Positions 18,128 to 26,812 are shown, numbered from the stretch's first letter. The stretch: 64,000 bases of DNA from Desulfitobacterium_A sp035539115 (GCF_035539115.1 NZ_DATLJA010000043.1:62001-126000); one strand, 5' to 3'. The notes: generated from the letters alone by a model not told the origin. Numbers and translations are program-made.

Positions 18128-18496
18128 ATGAAATTTAAGTTTAACCATAACAATATCAATGTCTTTAATCTAGAGAAAAGCTTGGATTTCTATAAAGAAG
18201 CGTTGAAATTAGTCGAAATCAGTAGAATTGAACCGAAAGATGGGGATTTTGTTTTAGTTTACCTTGGAGACGGCGCTACGCAACATAAGTTAGAGCTGAC
18301 TTGGTTAAAGAATAGAACAGAAACTTATAATTTAGGGGATAATGAATTCCACGTTGCCTTGACCGTGGATGATTTTGCAGCTGCTTATGAACATCATCAA
18401 AGGATGGGGTGTATTTGTTTCGAAAATAAAGAGATGGGAATCTATTTTATTAATGATCCCGATGATTATTGGGTAGAAATTTTACCCGCTCATTAA
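18128..18496 (+). CDS. Glyoxalase/VOC family protein
   Basis: A 122-residue single-unit vicinal-oxygen-chelate protein. The N-terminal FNHNNINVFNLEKSLDFYK and the C-terminal INDPDDYWVEIL are the two halves of the lactoylglutathione-lyase-like fold, with metal ligand candidates H5 (in FNH), E64 (in LELTW), H78 (in EFHVAL) and E118 (in VEIL). This resembles glyoxalase I of Clostridia, which isomerises hemithioacetals, but activity is unproven. ATG 18128 follows GAGGAAGGG; a TTG at 18107 would place that site inside the gene. Confidence 0.8.
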   Translation: MKFKFNHNNINVFNLEKSLDFYKEALKLVEISRIEPKDGDFVLVYLGDGATQHKLELTWLKNRTETYNLGDNEFHVALTVDDFAAAYEHHQRMGCICFENKEMGIYFINDPDDYWVEILPAH

Positions 18497-18535
18497 ACTA
18501 CTCTCAGAAATGGACGAAAATAATTAATAATAGCG

Positions 18536-18567
18536 AGGTAATCTCAAGAAGAGGAGATTACCTTTTA
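18536..18567 (+). terminator. Terminator after the VOC gene
   Basis: AGGTAATCTC at 18536-18545 pairs with GAGATTACCT at 18554-18563, followed by TTTTA. Confidence 0.8.
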
Positions 18568-18585
18568 TTTGAATAGGTGAAAACA

Positions 18586-19527
18586 ATGATAAAATTTAAA
18601 CCCTTGAGCTTAGAAAACCGAGATTTACTGCTAAAATATCTTAAAAATTATTCCTTTAAGACGTATGAATATTCCTTTTTAACTCTTTATCTCTGGAGAA
18701 AATATTGTAATGTTGAGTACGCAATTTTTCAAGATGGGCTGCTTCTGAAGAAAAACGAGGAAAAAATCGGGAGCTTTTTTATGCAACCGCTTGGCTTCCC
18801 CAAAGAAACTTTACCCGACGTTATTCAGGAACTTAATCAGCTAAAGCAAGAAGATATGGCTTTTAAGTATCTTTTCCGAGATATCGAAGAACCGTTCTTG
18901 AACCAGCTGCAAGAGATTTATGGAATCGATGTTCTTTATCTCGAGGATACGAAGGATTTTGATTATATCTACGAAACCGAGAAATTAATTAATTTGCCAG
19001 GTACTAAACTGCATAAAAGAAAAAATCTATACAATCAGTTTATCAAAGCTTATCAGTTTGAAATCAAAGATATTCATGATCAGTTGGTCCTTGAAGATTG
19101 TCTCGATTTCTCAAGAACGTGGTTCGAGAATCAGAGTGTTAAAACCAAGCAGATTACTTGTGAACTTGAAGGAATTCGCGAGGTCTTAACTCATTTAGAG
19201 CTGCTTAATGCCATGGGTATGGCGGTCTATGTTGATCATAAAATAGTAGGTTTTACAATTGGTGAAAAGGTTAATTCGCAAATGGGCGTGATTCATATTG
19301 AAAAAGGGGATACAAGGTATAAAGGAATCTATGCTTTCATTAATCGAACATTTGCCAAGAGATATCTTAGTGATACGATGTATATCAATCGGGAAGAGGA
19401 TCTCGGAATTGAGGGGTTAAGAAAAGCCAAACTTGCCTATGACCCGATCAAACTTGAAAAGAAGTTTATTATCCAATCGATTTACAGTGAGGCGGATGCA
19501 CAGAAAAAATTTGTGGCCAGGGGATAA
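18586..19527 (+). CDS. DUF2156 (phosphatidylglycerol lysyltransferase C-terminal-like) protein
   Basis: A protein of about 313 residues of the DUF2156 family, whose fold is a tandem GNAT-like acyltransferase related to the catalytic part of MprF. Conserved-looking parts are the N-terminal YEYSFLTLYLWR segment, the KLHKRKNLYNQF stretch near residue 140, and INREEDLGIEGLRKAKL near the C-terminus. No membrane segments are seen, so it is soluble, unlike MprF. ATG 18586 is chosen over GTG 18577 because AGGTG sits 8 bases before it. The function is uncharacterised in this group. Confidence 0.8.
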   Translation: MIKFKPLSLENRDLLLKYLKNYSFKTYEYSFLTLYLWRKYCNVEYAIFQDGLLLKKNEEKIGSFFMQPLGFPKETLPDVIQELNQLKQEDMAFKYLFRDIEEPFLNQLQEIYGIDVLYLEDTKDFDYIYETEKLINLPGTKLHKRKNLYNQFIKAYQFEIKDIHDQLVLEDCLDFSRTWFENQSVKTKQITCELEGIREVLTHLELLNAMGMAVYVDHKIVGFTIGEKVNSQMGVIHIEKGDTRYKGIYAFINRTFAKRYLSDTMYINREEDLGIEGLRKAKLAYDPIKLEKKFIIQSIYSEADAQKKFVARG

Positions 19528-19643
19528 GTGGGTCTCGAACATTCGGGAAATGGTAACACTAGGGAGCAATTAAAGAAGGAAACTCTAATTTGGCGTAGAA
19601 TTTTATCATTTTAGGGTTGATGGGGATAGAAAGGTTGATATTA

Positions 19644-21305
19644 GTGGAAAACACGTCTTCAAATTTTTTACGCAATATTATCATTGAGGATTTAAAGACC
19701 GGTAAAGAGGATCATATTTTGACTCGTTTCCCACCCGAACCCAATGGTTATTTACATATTGGGCACGCAAAATCCATCTGCCTAAATTTTGATTTAGCGG
19801 ATGAATTTAAGGGAAAAACCAATCTTCGCTTCGATGATACCAATCCAGTCAAAGAAGATACCGAATATGTGGAGTCGATTAAGGAAGATGTAAAATGGCT
19901 GGGGTATGAATGGGATCACCTTTTCTTCGCTTCAAATTATTTTGAGGAAATTTATAAACGGGCTGTTTTATTGATTCAAAAAGGGAAAGCATACGTTTGT
20001 GACCTTTCCGCTGAGGAAATCCGTAAATCACGGGGAACGTTAACTGAACCAGGCAGGGAAAGTGTTGATCGCAATCGGTCGATTTTGGAGAACCTGGATC
20101 TATTTGAACGGATGCGTAAAGGTGAATTTAAGGATGGGGAGAAGGTACTCCGGGCTAAGATTGATATGTCTTCCCCCAATATTAATCTGCGCGATCCGAT
20201 CCTCTACCGGATTGCCCATACGACTCACCATAATACGGATGATCTCTGGTGTATCTATCCGATGTATGATTTTGCCCATCCGTTAGAGGATGCAATTGAA
20301 GGTGTGACCCACTCTATTTGCACCTTGGAATTTGAAGACCACCGTCCTCTTTATGATTGGGTGGTTCGTGAGTGTGAAATGGTTAATGTACCCCACCAAT
20401 ATGAGTTCGCACGTTTAAATATCACCAATACCGTCATGAGTAAGCGAAAACTCAAACTTTTAGTTGAGGAAAAGGTTGTTGACGGTTGGGATGATCCAAG
20501 AATGATGACGATTTCCGGACTTCGCCGGAAGGGTTATACGCCTGAATCGATCCGCAATTTTGCCCGGGAAATCGGTGTCGCTAAAGCGGATAGTATCGTC
20601 GATGAAAAGATGCTGGAGCATTTTATCCGGGAAGATTTAAAACTAAAAGCTCCCCGAACGATGGCTATTCTTCAGCCGTTAAAAGTAGTGATTACAAACT
20701 ATCCAGAGGGGCAAGTGGAAATGCTTGAGGCTGAGAATAATCCCGAGAATCCAGAAATGGGAGTCCGGCAAATCCCGTTCTCTCGGGAAATCTATATTGA
20801 ACAGGATGATTTTAGGGAGACACCGCCGCCAAAATATTTTAGACTTTTCCCTGGAAATGAAGTTCGGTTAAAGCACGCGTACTTTATTAAATGCCAAGAG
20901 GTTATTAAAGATGAATACGGAAACGTCATTGAGATTCACTGTACGTATGATCCGGAGACGAAAAGTGGCTCTGGATTTACGGGCCGAAAGGTGAAAGGGA
21001 CGATTCACTGGGTCGAAGCGAGTCAAGCCCTTCCCGCGGAGTTCCGTCTTTATGAGCCGTTAATTCTTGATGAACAAATGAAAGAGAAAGAAGAGGAAGG
21101 GAAGACGTTCCTCGATTATATCAATCCGAACTCGCTCGAAGTTCAAGCAGGCTTTGTTGAGCGGAATATGGCAGAGGCTAAGATTCAGGATAAATTTCAG
21201 TTTTACCGCCATGGGTACTTTAATGTCGATCCGAAATATACGACTTCCGAGAAGCCGGTATTTAATCGGATTGTCTCATTGAAAAGTTCATTTAAAATCG
21301 ACTAA
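19644..21305 (+). CDS. glnS: Glutaminyl-tRNA synthetase
   Basis: A class I synthetase of about 554 residues that charges tRNA-Gln directly. The HIGH motif is in PPEPNGYLHIGHAKS, and the KMSKS-equivalent VMSKRK is near residue 270. The C-terminal anticodon-binding beta-barrels (from about 335) contain the FSREIYIEQDDF stretch. Most Firmicutes lack GlnRS and use GatCAB amidation, so the gene suggests old transfer, as known in several Clostridia. The start is uncertain: GTG 19644 has GAAAGG 8 bases before it, while TTG 19617 and ATG 19620 are longer alternatives. Confidence 0.93.
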   Translation: MENTSSNFLRNIIIEDLKTGKEDHILTRFPPEPNGYLHIGHAKSICLNFDLADEFKGKTNLRFDDTNPVKEDTEYVESIKEDVKWLGYEWDHLFFASNYFEEIYKRAVLLIQKGKAYVCDLSAEEIRKSRGTLTEPGRESVDRNRSILENLDLFERMRKGEFKDGEKVLRAKIDMSSPNINLRDPILYRIAHTTHHNTDDLWCIYPMYDFAHPLEDAIEGVTHSICTLEFEDHRPLYDWVVRECEMVNVPHQYEFARLNITNTVMSKRKLKLLVEEKVVDGWDDPRMMTISGLRRKGYTPESIRNFAREIGVAKADSIVDEKMLEHFIREDLKLKAPRTMAILQPLKVVITNYPEGQVEMLEAENNPENPEMGVRQIPFSREIYIEQDDFRETPPPKYFRLFPGNEVRLKHAYFIKCQEVIKDEYGNVIEIHCTYDPETKSGSGFTGRKVKGTIHWVEASQALPAEFRLYEPLILDEQMKEKEEEGKTFLDYINPNSLEVQAGFVERNMAEAKIQDKFQFYRHGYFNVDPKYTTSEKPVFNRIVSLKSSFKID

Positions 21306-21336
21306 AAAACAGTGGATGTGATTTAGAAACGAAAAA

Positions 21337-21388
21337 GAAGAAGGCTGTGGGGATTATTAAAAAATCCTTACAGTCTTCTTCGTGTTTT
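21337..21388 (+). terminator. Terminator of glnS
   Basis: GAAGAAGGCTGT-G-GGGAT at 21337-21354 pairs with AATCC-T-TACAG-T-CTTCTTC ending at 21381, followed by GTGTTTTG. Confidence 0.75.
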
Positions 21389-21510
21389 GATTTAGAAGGT
21401 GAGGCCTGTCAAAACGACCCCGTTTAACCTAAACTGTACATAATAAGAAAAATGCGACATAGCTAAGGATGTAGATTTTTTATACAATTTACCTTTCTGA
21501 AATTTACGCT

Positions 21511-21957
21511 TTATTTATCGTCATCAAATTCTTTTTCATACTTTTGACCTCTGCGCTGATTAAACTTATTTGCGATTAAAAAGATTGCTACATATAAAAC
21601 TAAAAATATGAATAGGAAAACTACTGGGTTTTTCCAGTCATACACTGCTGACTTCTTCATCGAATCATAAATAAACACCGCTGATGCAACCACTAGGACT
21701 GCAATTGTTATAATCAGATTCTTTACCGATTGCTTATTCCCATGCTCACTGTAAATACTTATCTTCATCATGTGCATTCTTATAAACTGATACAGCGGGG
21801 AAAATATCAAAATTAAATATTCCGTAATACATTCCTTTAAATCCATTTTAAATACTAAAATTTTAACTGAAAATGATAGAGCTACGCCAAGTAAAATTAT
21901 AATTGCTAGTTCACTCCATATTTTATTTTTTGCTTGTTCAATTCTTTCATCTTTCAT
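21511..21957 (-). CDS. Small integral membrane protein paired with an XRE regulator
   Basis: A 148-residue protein with about four hydrophobic segments (about residues 10-30, 40-60, 80-100 and 115-135) and a charged C-terminus (RGQKYEKEFDDDK). I do not recognise a characterised family. Its ATG at 21957 overlaps the last codons of the upstream XRE regulator, so the two are translationally coupled. Such XRE/membrane-protein pairs are common in Firmicutes and often respond to envelope or ion stress, but that role is inference. The base composition is AT-richer than the neighbours. Confidence 0.7.
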   Translation of the reverse strand: MKDERIEQAKNKIWSELAIIILLGVALSFSVKILVFKMDLKECITEYLILIFSPLYQFIRMHMMKISIYSEHGNKQSVKNLIITIAVLVVASAVFIYDSMKKSAVYDWKNPVVFLFIFLVLYVAIFLIANKFNQRRGQKYEKEFDDDK

Positions 21958-22156
21958 TATCATCATCCTTCCAAAAAATATCATTCAATGTTTTACCTAA
22001 CGTTTTGCATATAGCCATACACAAGTGTAATGATGGATTAAATTTACCCGCTTCAATCATTCCGATGGTTTGTCTTGTTACACCAACCGCTTCTGCCAAT
22101 TGCTCTTGAGACATATCCAAAATAGCTCTTGCTGCTTTCAATTTAAGGTTCTTCAA
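21947..22156 (-). CDS. XRE-family (Cro/CI-like) transcriptional regulator
   Basis: A 69-residue protein consisting of little more than one helix-turn-helix. LKAARAILDMSQEQLAEAVG and VTRQTIGMIEAGKFNPS are the two halves of the HTH_3 fold, and LGKTLNDIFW is the usual end. It starts at TTG 22156 behind AGGAGGGG. It overlaps the membrane protein gene and probably autoregulates the pair. The 308-base stretch between it and ybaK (22157-22464) is AT-rich and shows no gene; it should hold the promoter of this pair. Confidence 0.88.
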   Translation of the reverse strand: MKNLKLKAARAILDMSQEQLAEAVGVTRQTIGMIEAGKFNPSLHLCMAICKTLGKTLNDIFWKDDDNER

Positions 22157-22464
22157 ATATCGCCCCTCCTTACATTACATATTATACATTTTGATATGCA
22201 ATATGTAAATTATATATTACATTAATATTGTAAAAAAAGCACTATCTTAGTCATTTGTTGTAAGACATTGATAATGCTAATAATTATTCCTTGCTTCGTA
22301 ATATCCTACAATTATACAGTTAACACCAATAGCCCCTATTTTGAATTAAGATTTTGGGTATAAAAAACAGTTGCGATTTTCACTGATATTTTTGGTTTTT
22401 ACACCTCAAGAACTGAACCCGTTATGCTAAACGACCTTATCTTTTTTATCATAAGATAATGAAA

Positions 22465-22938
22465 CTAAGCAGTGATTGCCCCTGTTTTCGCTTCTGTGAC
22501 CTGGAGGAGATCTTCGGGTGCGATGAAGATCTGTAAGCCGCGCATTCCGGCGCTGATGGACAGGCCGTCAACTAAGTCTACTGTCTCGTCGAAAAATACA
22601 GGATATTTTTTCTTTGTACCGAGTGGGGACACTCCACCGCGGATATATCCAGTTAGGGGTTGAACCTCTTTTAAGTGGACGACTTCGACTTTTTTATTGC
22701 CACTGAGTTGGGCCAAGGATTTAAGGTTAAGCTCTTTATCTGCAGGGATGCAAGCAATGATAACTCCCGTTTTATCTCCGCGCGCAACGATAGTCTTAAA
22801 GATCTGTTCGGGCGGGATTCCGACTTTTCGGGCTACGGTAACGGCAGATAAGTCAGATTCATCGACTTCGTAAGGAATTATTTTATAGGAAATTCCCGCT
22901 TGATCGAGGATCCGTGCAGCATTTGTTTTTTGAGACAT
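22465..22938 (-). CDS. ybaK: Cys-tRNA(Pro) deacylase, YbaK/EbsC type
   Basis: A 157-residue trans-editing protein that hydrolyses Cys-tRNA-Pro. Visible are the N-terminal TNAARILDQAGISYK, the FKTIVARGD segment with the catalytic lysine candidate near residue 45, the GYIRGGVSPLGTKKK motif near 95, and the SAGMRGLQIFIAPEDL end. Length matches the YbaK family. It is a single gene on the minus strand, with its promoter in 22939-23000. Confidence 0.9.
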   Translation of the reverse strand: MSQKTNAARILDQAGISYKIIPYEVDESDLSAVTVARKVGIPPEQIFKTIVARGDKTGVIIACIPADKELNLKSLAQLSGNKKVEVVHLKEVQPLTGYIRGGVSPLGTKKKYPVFFDETVDLVDGLSISAGMRGLQIFIAPEDLLQVTEAKTGAITA

Positions 22939-23112
22939 GATCAGACCTCCACGTGAATTAAGTTAGAAGTTAATAATTACAATATAAGGATTGAATGGGC
23001 TTACGTCAAGACTTCACCGGAGGTAAGATGTGATCAAACTTTATTTAAAAAACATTTTTCTAAAGCATTTGGGCATTCTAAAAGTGGTTTAGTTTAAAGG
23101 AGGAATGTTAAA

Positions 23113-23337
23113 ATGAATGAGGAAAAAAGTAAGCCAGAGGAACTCAAACGTCAACTATGGGAACCTGCTGGTGTTATCAGTGTTAGTGACCAACCGGGGA
23201 AGGATTATGGAGTTGAACCTCACGAGAGCAAAAAAAGAGGCCAAATAAAGTTAGAGGTCGAGGAGGCTTTTCATAATAAAGGCTTAATGGAGAATCTTTC
23301 AGAAAACACCTCGAAGCCGGGCCAGATCCAACCTTAA
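23113..23337 (+). CDS. Small charged protein of unknown function
   Basis: A 74-residue highly charged and hydrophilic protein, rich in Glu and Lys, with no membrane segment and no motif that I recognise. ATG 23113 lies behind AAAGGAGG at a proper distance, which supports real translation. It sits alone between ybaK and the lysine riboswitch. It could be a small acid-soluble or stress protein, but nothing proves this. Confidence 0.5.
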   Translation: MNEEKSKPEELKRQLWEPAGVISVSDQPGKDYGVEPHESKKRGQIKLEVEEAFHNKGLMENLSENTSKPGQIQP

Positions 23338-23354
23338 GCAGGATCGGTGTTGGG

Positions 23355-23383
23355 TTGACATAGTTTTTGATCTGTTGCATAAT
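23355..23383 (+). promoter_or_regulatory. Promoter of the lysine riboswitch-lysA unit
   Basis: TTGACA at 23355-23360 and CATAAT at 23378-23383 with a 17-base spacer, about 22 bases before the riboswitch. Confidence 0.75.
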
Positions 23384-23404
23384 AGTACAATACTAAAAAA
23401 GTGA

Positions 23405-23572
23405 ATGATAGAGGTGCGGTGAATTAAGAGTACGTATTGTGAGGCAGCCGAACAATGATCAATACGGAAAGGAATTCTCGCCGAAGCCTAGGTTCAAGGC
23501 TAAGAATCTCAGGCTGGGCTTGCAGTGAAAAAGTGCAAGACTGTCACCGGAAATTGGTGGAGTGCTATCTCG
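23405..23572 (+). promoter_or_regulatory. Lysine riboswitch (L box)
   Basis: About 168 bases with the conserved elements in order: GATAGAGGTGCGG at the 5' side of P1, AAGAGTA, GAAAGGAATTCTCGCCGAAG, CTGGGCTTGCAG, GACTGTCACCGG, and GGAGTGCTATCTC, which closes P1 with the 5' GATAG. When lysine binds, the downstream terminator at 23607-23640 should form and stop transcription of lysA. Confidence 0.92.
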
Positions 23573-23606
23573 TCCATTGAAGGTGGAGAATTATTCTCCT
23601 GCCTTT

Positions 23607-23640
23607 AAAGCGGTTGTGAGTGTACTCGTAACCGCTTTTT
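23607..23640 (+). terminator. Riboswitch-controlled terminator before lysA
   Basis: AAAGCGGTT at 23607-23615 pairs with AACCGCTTT at 23630-23638, followed by TT. It lies between the riboswitch and the lysA start, so it is the expression platform. Confidence 0.85.
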
Positions 23641-23690
23641 ATGATGGGGATTTGAATCGACCATTCACCGAAAAAAGGGAGGATTGGATC

Positions 23691-24947
23691 GTGGCAAATA
23701 AAACATTACCATTTAACCAAGAGAAGTTAGAAGCAATTGTAGCTCAATATGGAACCCCTTTTCACATTTATGATGAGAAAGCAATTCGGGAGAATGCTCG
23801 ACGCTTAACTCAGGCCTTTGCTTGGGTACCAGAATTCCAAGAGTATTTTGCCGTGAAGGCGACGCCCAATCCTTATCTTTTAAAGATTTTGCGGGAAGAA
23901 GGTTTTGGCGCAGATTGCAGCTCACTGGCGGAGTTGGTTTTGGCAGAGAAGAGCAGAATTACCGGAGAAAATATCATGTTTACTTCGAATGACACACCCG
24001 CTGTAGAGTTTGAGAAAGCGAGAGAGCTTGGCGCAGTCATCAACCTTGACGATATCACTCATATTGACTTTCTGGAAAGAATTGTGGGTATACCTGATTT
24101 AATTTCTTTCCGCTATAATCCTGGACCCTTAAGAGCGGGTGGAAATTCCATTATCGGAAATCCGCAAGAATCAAAGTATGGTTTAACGAAAGAACAACTT
24201 TTTCATGCCTACGAAATCGTGAGGGATAAAGGCGCTACTCGCTTTGGTCTGCACACGATGGTGATCTCGAATGAGCTTAACCCCAATTACTTCATCGAGA
24301 CTGCAGAGATGATGTTTGACCTCGTTGTCGAACTTAAAGAAAAGTTAGGAATTAGAATTGAACTCGTCAATTTCGGGGGTGGAATCGGAATTCCTTATCA
24401 TCCGGACGAAGAGCCGGTTAAATTAGAATATGTTGGCGAGGGAGTTCGTAAAGCCTATGAGGAACGGATTATCCCGAGGAATTTACATCCTCTTAAGTTG
24501 GCGCTGGAATGTGGGCGGGTGATTACAGGCCCTTATGGTTACCTAGTTACGCAGGCTCTGCACAAGAAAGAAATTTATAAAAACTACATCGGCTTGGACA
24601 CATGTATGGCTGATTTAATGCGGCCAGGTATTTACGGAGCGTATCATTATGTGACGGTGGTGGGAAAAGAAACGTGGCCGAAGGATCATATCTATGATAT
24701 AACCGGCAGTTTATGCGAAAATAATGATAAGTTTGCCATCGATCGGGAACTTCCTCGTATCGACCTAGGAGATCTCATCGTGCTTCATGATACGGGTGCG
24801 CATGGGCACGCCATGGGTTTCAACTATAATGGTAAGCTTCGCTCAGCTGAACTCCTCTTAAAAGAGGATGGAACAGTCGAAATGATCCGGCGGGCTGAGA
24901 CCCTTGAGGATTATTTTGCTACCCTGGATTTTTCTAGATTAGGGTAA
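23691..24947 (+). CDS. lysA: Diaminopimelate decarboxylase-type PLP enzyme
   Basis: A 418-residue fold-III PLP decarboxylase, the last step of lysine synthesis. The PLP lysine is in EYFAVKATPNPY near residue 50, the glycine-rich phosphate loop is in FGGGIGIP near 225, and the second-chain cysteine region is in DITGSLCENND near 345. The lysine riboswitch upstream supports lysine as end product. The true start is GTG 23691 behind GGGAGG; the frame is open upstream to 23562, but that part is riboswitch and terminator. The sequence is somewhat unlike classical LysA and may belong to a divergent clostridial branch. Confidence 0.88.
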   Translation: MANKTLPFNQEKLEAIVAQYGTPFHIYDEKAIRENARRLTQAFAWVPEFQEYFAVKATPNPYLLKILREEGFGADCSSLAELVLAEKSRITGENIMFTSNDTPAVEFEKARELGAVINLDDITHIDFLERIVGIPDLISFRYNPGPLRAGGNSIIGNPQESKYGLTKEQLFHAYEIVRDKGATRFGLHTMVISNELNPNYFIETAEMMFDLVVELKEKLGIRIELVNFGGGIGIPYHPDEEPVKLEYVGEGVRKAYEERIIPRNLHPLKLALECGRVITGPYGYLVTQALHKKEIYKNYIGLDTCMADLMRPGIYGAYHYVTVVGKETWPKDHIYDITGSLCENNDKFAIDRELPRIDLGDLIVLHDTGAHGHAMGFNYNGKLRSAELLLKEDGTVEMIRRAETLEDYFATLDFSRLG

Positions 24948-24964
24948 GCAGAAAAGACCTTAAC

Positions 24965-25015
24965 AATTGATCCCCTCATACCACTTGAGCTTGAGCCGTG
25001 GTCTGGGGGGTCAAT
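24965..25015 (+). terminator. Hairpin after lysA
   Basis: AATTGATCCCCTCATACCAC at 24965-24984 pairs with GTGGTCTGGGGGGTCAATT at 24998-25015, with few mismatches and a short T stretch. It overlaps the 3' end of a possible minus-strand gene remnant. Confidence 0.65.
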
Positions 25016-25145
25016 TTATAGTTACGCGCGAAGGCTATATCGACGACCTTTTCGCCACGTGCCGAGAGCATGCCCGCATATTCGTTAGCTTATCGATGAT
25101 ATATTCAGCGACTCCATTCCGTGTATCTTCGACGTTCACTTCCAT
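24976..25145 (-). pseudogene. Possible frameshifted small gene, unknown family
   Basis: From ATG 25145 the minus strand reads MEVNVEDTRNGVAEYIIDKL, then loses the frame. Shifted by one base, it continues as NEYAGMLSARGEKVVDIAFA, RNYKLTPQTTAQAQVV and a stop at 24976-24978. Together this gives a smooth protein-like sequence of about 57 residues broken by one frameshift near 25085. I do not recognise the family. It could be a decayed gene end or a sequencing error. The rest of the 361-base gap between lysA and asnS holds the asnS leader. Confidence 0.3.
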
Positions 25146-25247
25146 TTGTTAACAATTACATTCTATATAAATTATCAATAATTCAATCTGATATATTACA
25201 ATACGGCTTTAAAAGATTAATTTAGGAGGATGCAGGAGTTTTACGGC

Positions 25248-25272
25248 TTGAGGTGGAAATTATTCTCTGCCT
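25248..25272 (+). promoter_or_regulatory. Leader motif shared by asnS and lysA
   Basis: This 25-base segment in the asnS leader matches 23577-23604 in the lysA leader apart from three single-base gaps: both read TTGA, GGTGGA, AATTATTCTC and TGCCT. In the lysA copy it forms GGAGAA-TTA-TTCTCC, directly before the terminator. Its role is unknown. No T-box signature is seen before asnS. Confidence 0.45.
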
Positions 25273-25308
25273 AGATTAAGTAGGAACGCACTGAAGGGAG
25301 ACTCACTC

Positions 25309-26700
25309 ATGAAGAGCACTTTAATTAGAAATATTTTCCGCAATCCTGATCCGTATTTCAATCAAGAAATTGAGGTTTCAGGATGGATTCGGACGCTTCG
25401 GGCTTCGAAAGCCTTTGGTTTCATCGAATTAAATGATGGGACTTTTTTCAAGAATCTCCAAGTTGTTTTTGAAGAAGGTTTGGAGAATTATGCGGAAACC
25501 GCGAAATTGGCAACGGGAACTTCGATTATCGTTAAGGGTATTTTAGCTGAATCACCAGGTGCAAAACAGCCGTTTGAACTTAAAGCGCAAACGATTGTTG
25601 TTGAGGGTGAGTGTGCCTCGGATTATCCCCTGCAAAAGAAACGCCATTCTTTCGAATATTTGCGGACAATTGCCCATTTGCGTCCTCGAGCCAATACGTT
25701 TTCTGCCGTCTTTCGGGTGCGCTCCTTAGTGGCCTTCGCGATTCATCAATTTTTTCAGGAGCGTGGCTTTGTGTATGTCCAGACCCCGCTTATTACGGGC
25801 AGTGACGCTGAAGGAGCTGGCGAAATGTTTCGCGTGACTACCTTAGATTTAAATGCGCTGCCTCGGACGGAAGAAGGGAAGATTGATTACAGCAAGGACT
25901 TTTTTGGACGGGAGACAAATCTGACAGTGAGTGGGCAGCTCAATGTCGAGGCCTATTGTATGGCTTTTCGGAATGTCTATACCTTTGGACCTACTTTTCG
26001 AGCAGAGAATTCCAACACCGCTCGGCATGCAGCAGAGTTCTGGATGATTGAGCCTGAGATTGCCTTTGCCGATTTGGAGGATGACATGGAGTTAGCTGAA
26101 GACATGATTAAATACATAATTAATCATGTTCTCGAAAAGGCTCCGGAAGAAATGGCGTTCTTTAATGAATTTGTCGATAAAAATTTATTGGAAAGACTCA
26201 ATAATATCGTCCAATCCGATTTTGAGCGGGTCACGTATACTCGGGCGATCGAGCTGTTAGAGAAGGTTAAGGATCAGTTTGAGTATCCTGTGGAATGGGG
26301 GATAGATTTGCAAACCGAACATGAACGTTATCTGACGGAACAAGTCTTCAAGAAACCCATTTTTGTTACGGATTATCCCAAAGAAATCAAAGCGTTTTAT
26401 ATGAGGATGAATGAAGATCAAAAGACGGTTGCAGCGATGGATCTTCTTGTTCCTGGAATCGGCGAAATTATTGGTGGAAGCCAACGTGAAGAACGTTTGG
26501 ATGCCTTGGAAAAAAGGATGGATGATCTCGGCCTCAAAAAAGAAGATTACGACTGGTATCTTGACTTGCGTAAATATGGGGGGACCCGTCACGCGGGCTA
26601 TGGTTTGGGTTTTGAGAGAATGATCATGTATTTGACAGGAATTTCTAATATCCGGGATGTTATTGCATTCCCGAGGACGGTTAAGAACGCGGAATTTTAA
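25309..26700 (+). CDS. asnS: Asparaginyl-tRNA synthetase
   Basis: A 463-residue class IIb synthetase. An N-terminal OB-fold anticodon-binding domain (residues 1-110, VSGWIRTLRASKAFGFIELN) precedes the class II core, with motif 2 in FGPTFRAENSNTARHAAEFW near residue 230 and motif 3 in GLGFERMIMYLTG near 440. The AEFW/MIEPE stretch and IGGSQREERL are typical of AsnRS rather than AspRS. ATG 25309 follows GAAGGGAG. It has its own terminator and is probably monocistronic. Confidence 0.95.
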   Translation: MKSTLIRNIFRNPDPYFNQEIEVSGWIRTLRASKAFGFIELNDGTFFKNLQVVFEEGLENYAETAKLATGTSIIVKGILAESPGAKQPFELKAQTIVVEGECASDYPLQKKRHSFEYLRTIAHLRPRANTFSAVFRVRSLVAFAIHQFFQERGFVYVQTPLITGSDAEGAGEMFRVTTLDLNALPRTEEGKIDYSKDFFGRETNLTVSGQLNVEAYCMAFRNVYTFGPTFRAENSNTARHAAEFWMIEPEIAFADLEDDMELAEDMIKYIINHVLEKAPEEMAFFNEFVDKNLLERLNNIVQSDFERVTYTRAIELLEKVKDQFEYPVEWGIDLQTEHERYLTEQVFKKPIFVTDYPKEIKAFYMRMNEDQKTVAAMDLLVPGIGEIIGGSQREERLDALEKRMDDLGLKKEDYDWYLDLRKYGGTRHAGYGLGFERMIMYLTGISNIRDVIAFPRTVKNAEF

Positions 26701-26714
26701 TCTAATCCGAAATA

Positions 26715-26745
26715 AAATAGACCGGGGCAACCCGGTCTATTTTTT
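26715..26745 (+). terminator. Terminator of asnS
   Basis: AAATAGACCGGG pairs with CCCGGTCTATTT around a GCAA-type loop, followed by a T run at 26740-26745. Confidence 0.9.
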
Positions 26746-26812
26746 ATGCAGGTTTGGATAGCCTGGACAGGTAAGCGAGGATGTGGTAATTTTAAGAATG
26801 GGGAGGAATACT

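Noticed and set aside
23562..23690. N-terminal extension of lysA by 43 codons
   Set aside because: This part is the 3' end of the lysine riboswitch and its terminator; GTG 23691 has its own ribosome site and gives the normal protein length.
24967..25152. Plus-strand open frame of 61 codons after lysA
   Set aside because: It begins in the lysA hairpin, has no ribosome site and shows no protein-like pattern.
25150..25308. T-box riboswitch before asnS
   Set aside because: I could not find the conserved T-box AGGGTGG-ACCGCG sequence or a terminator before the gene.
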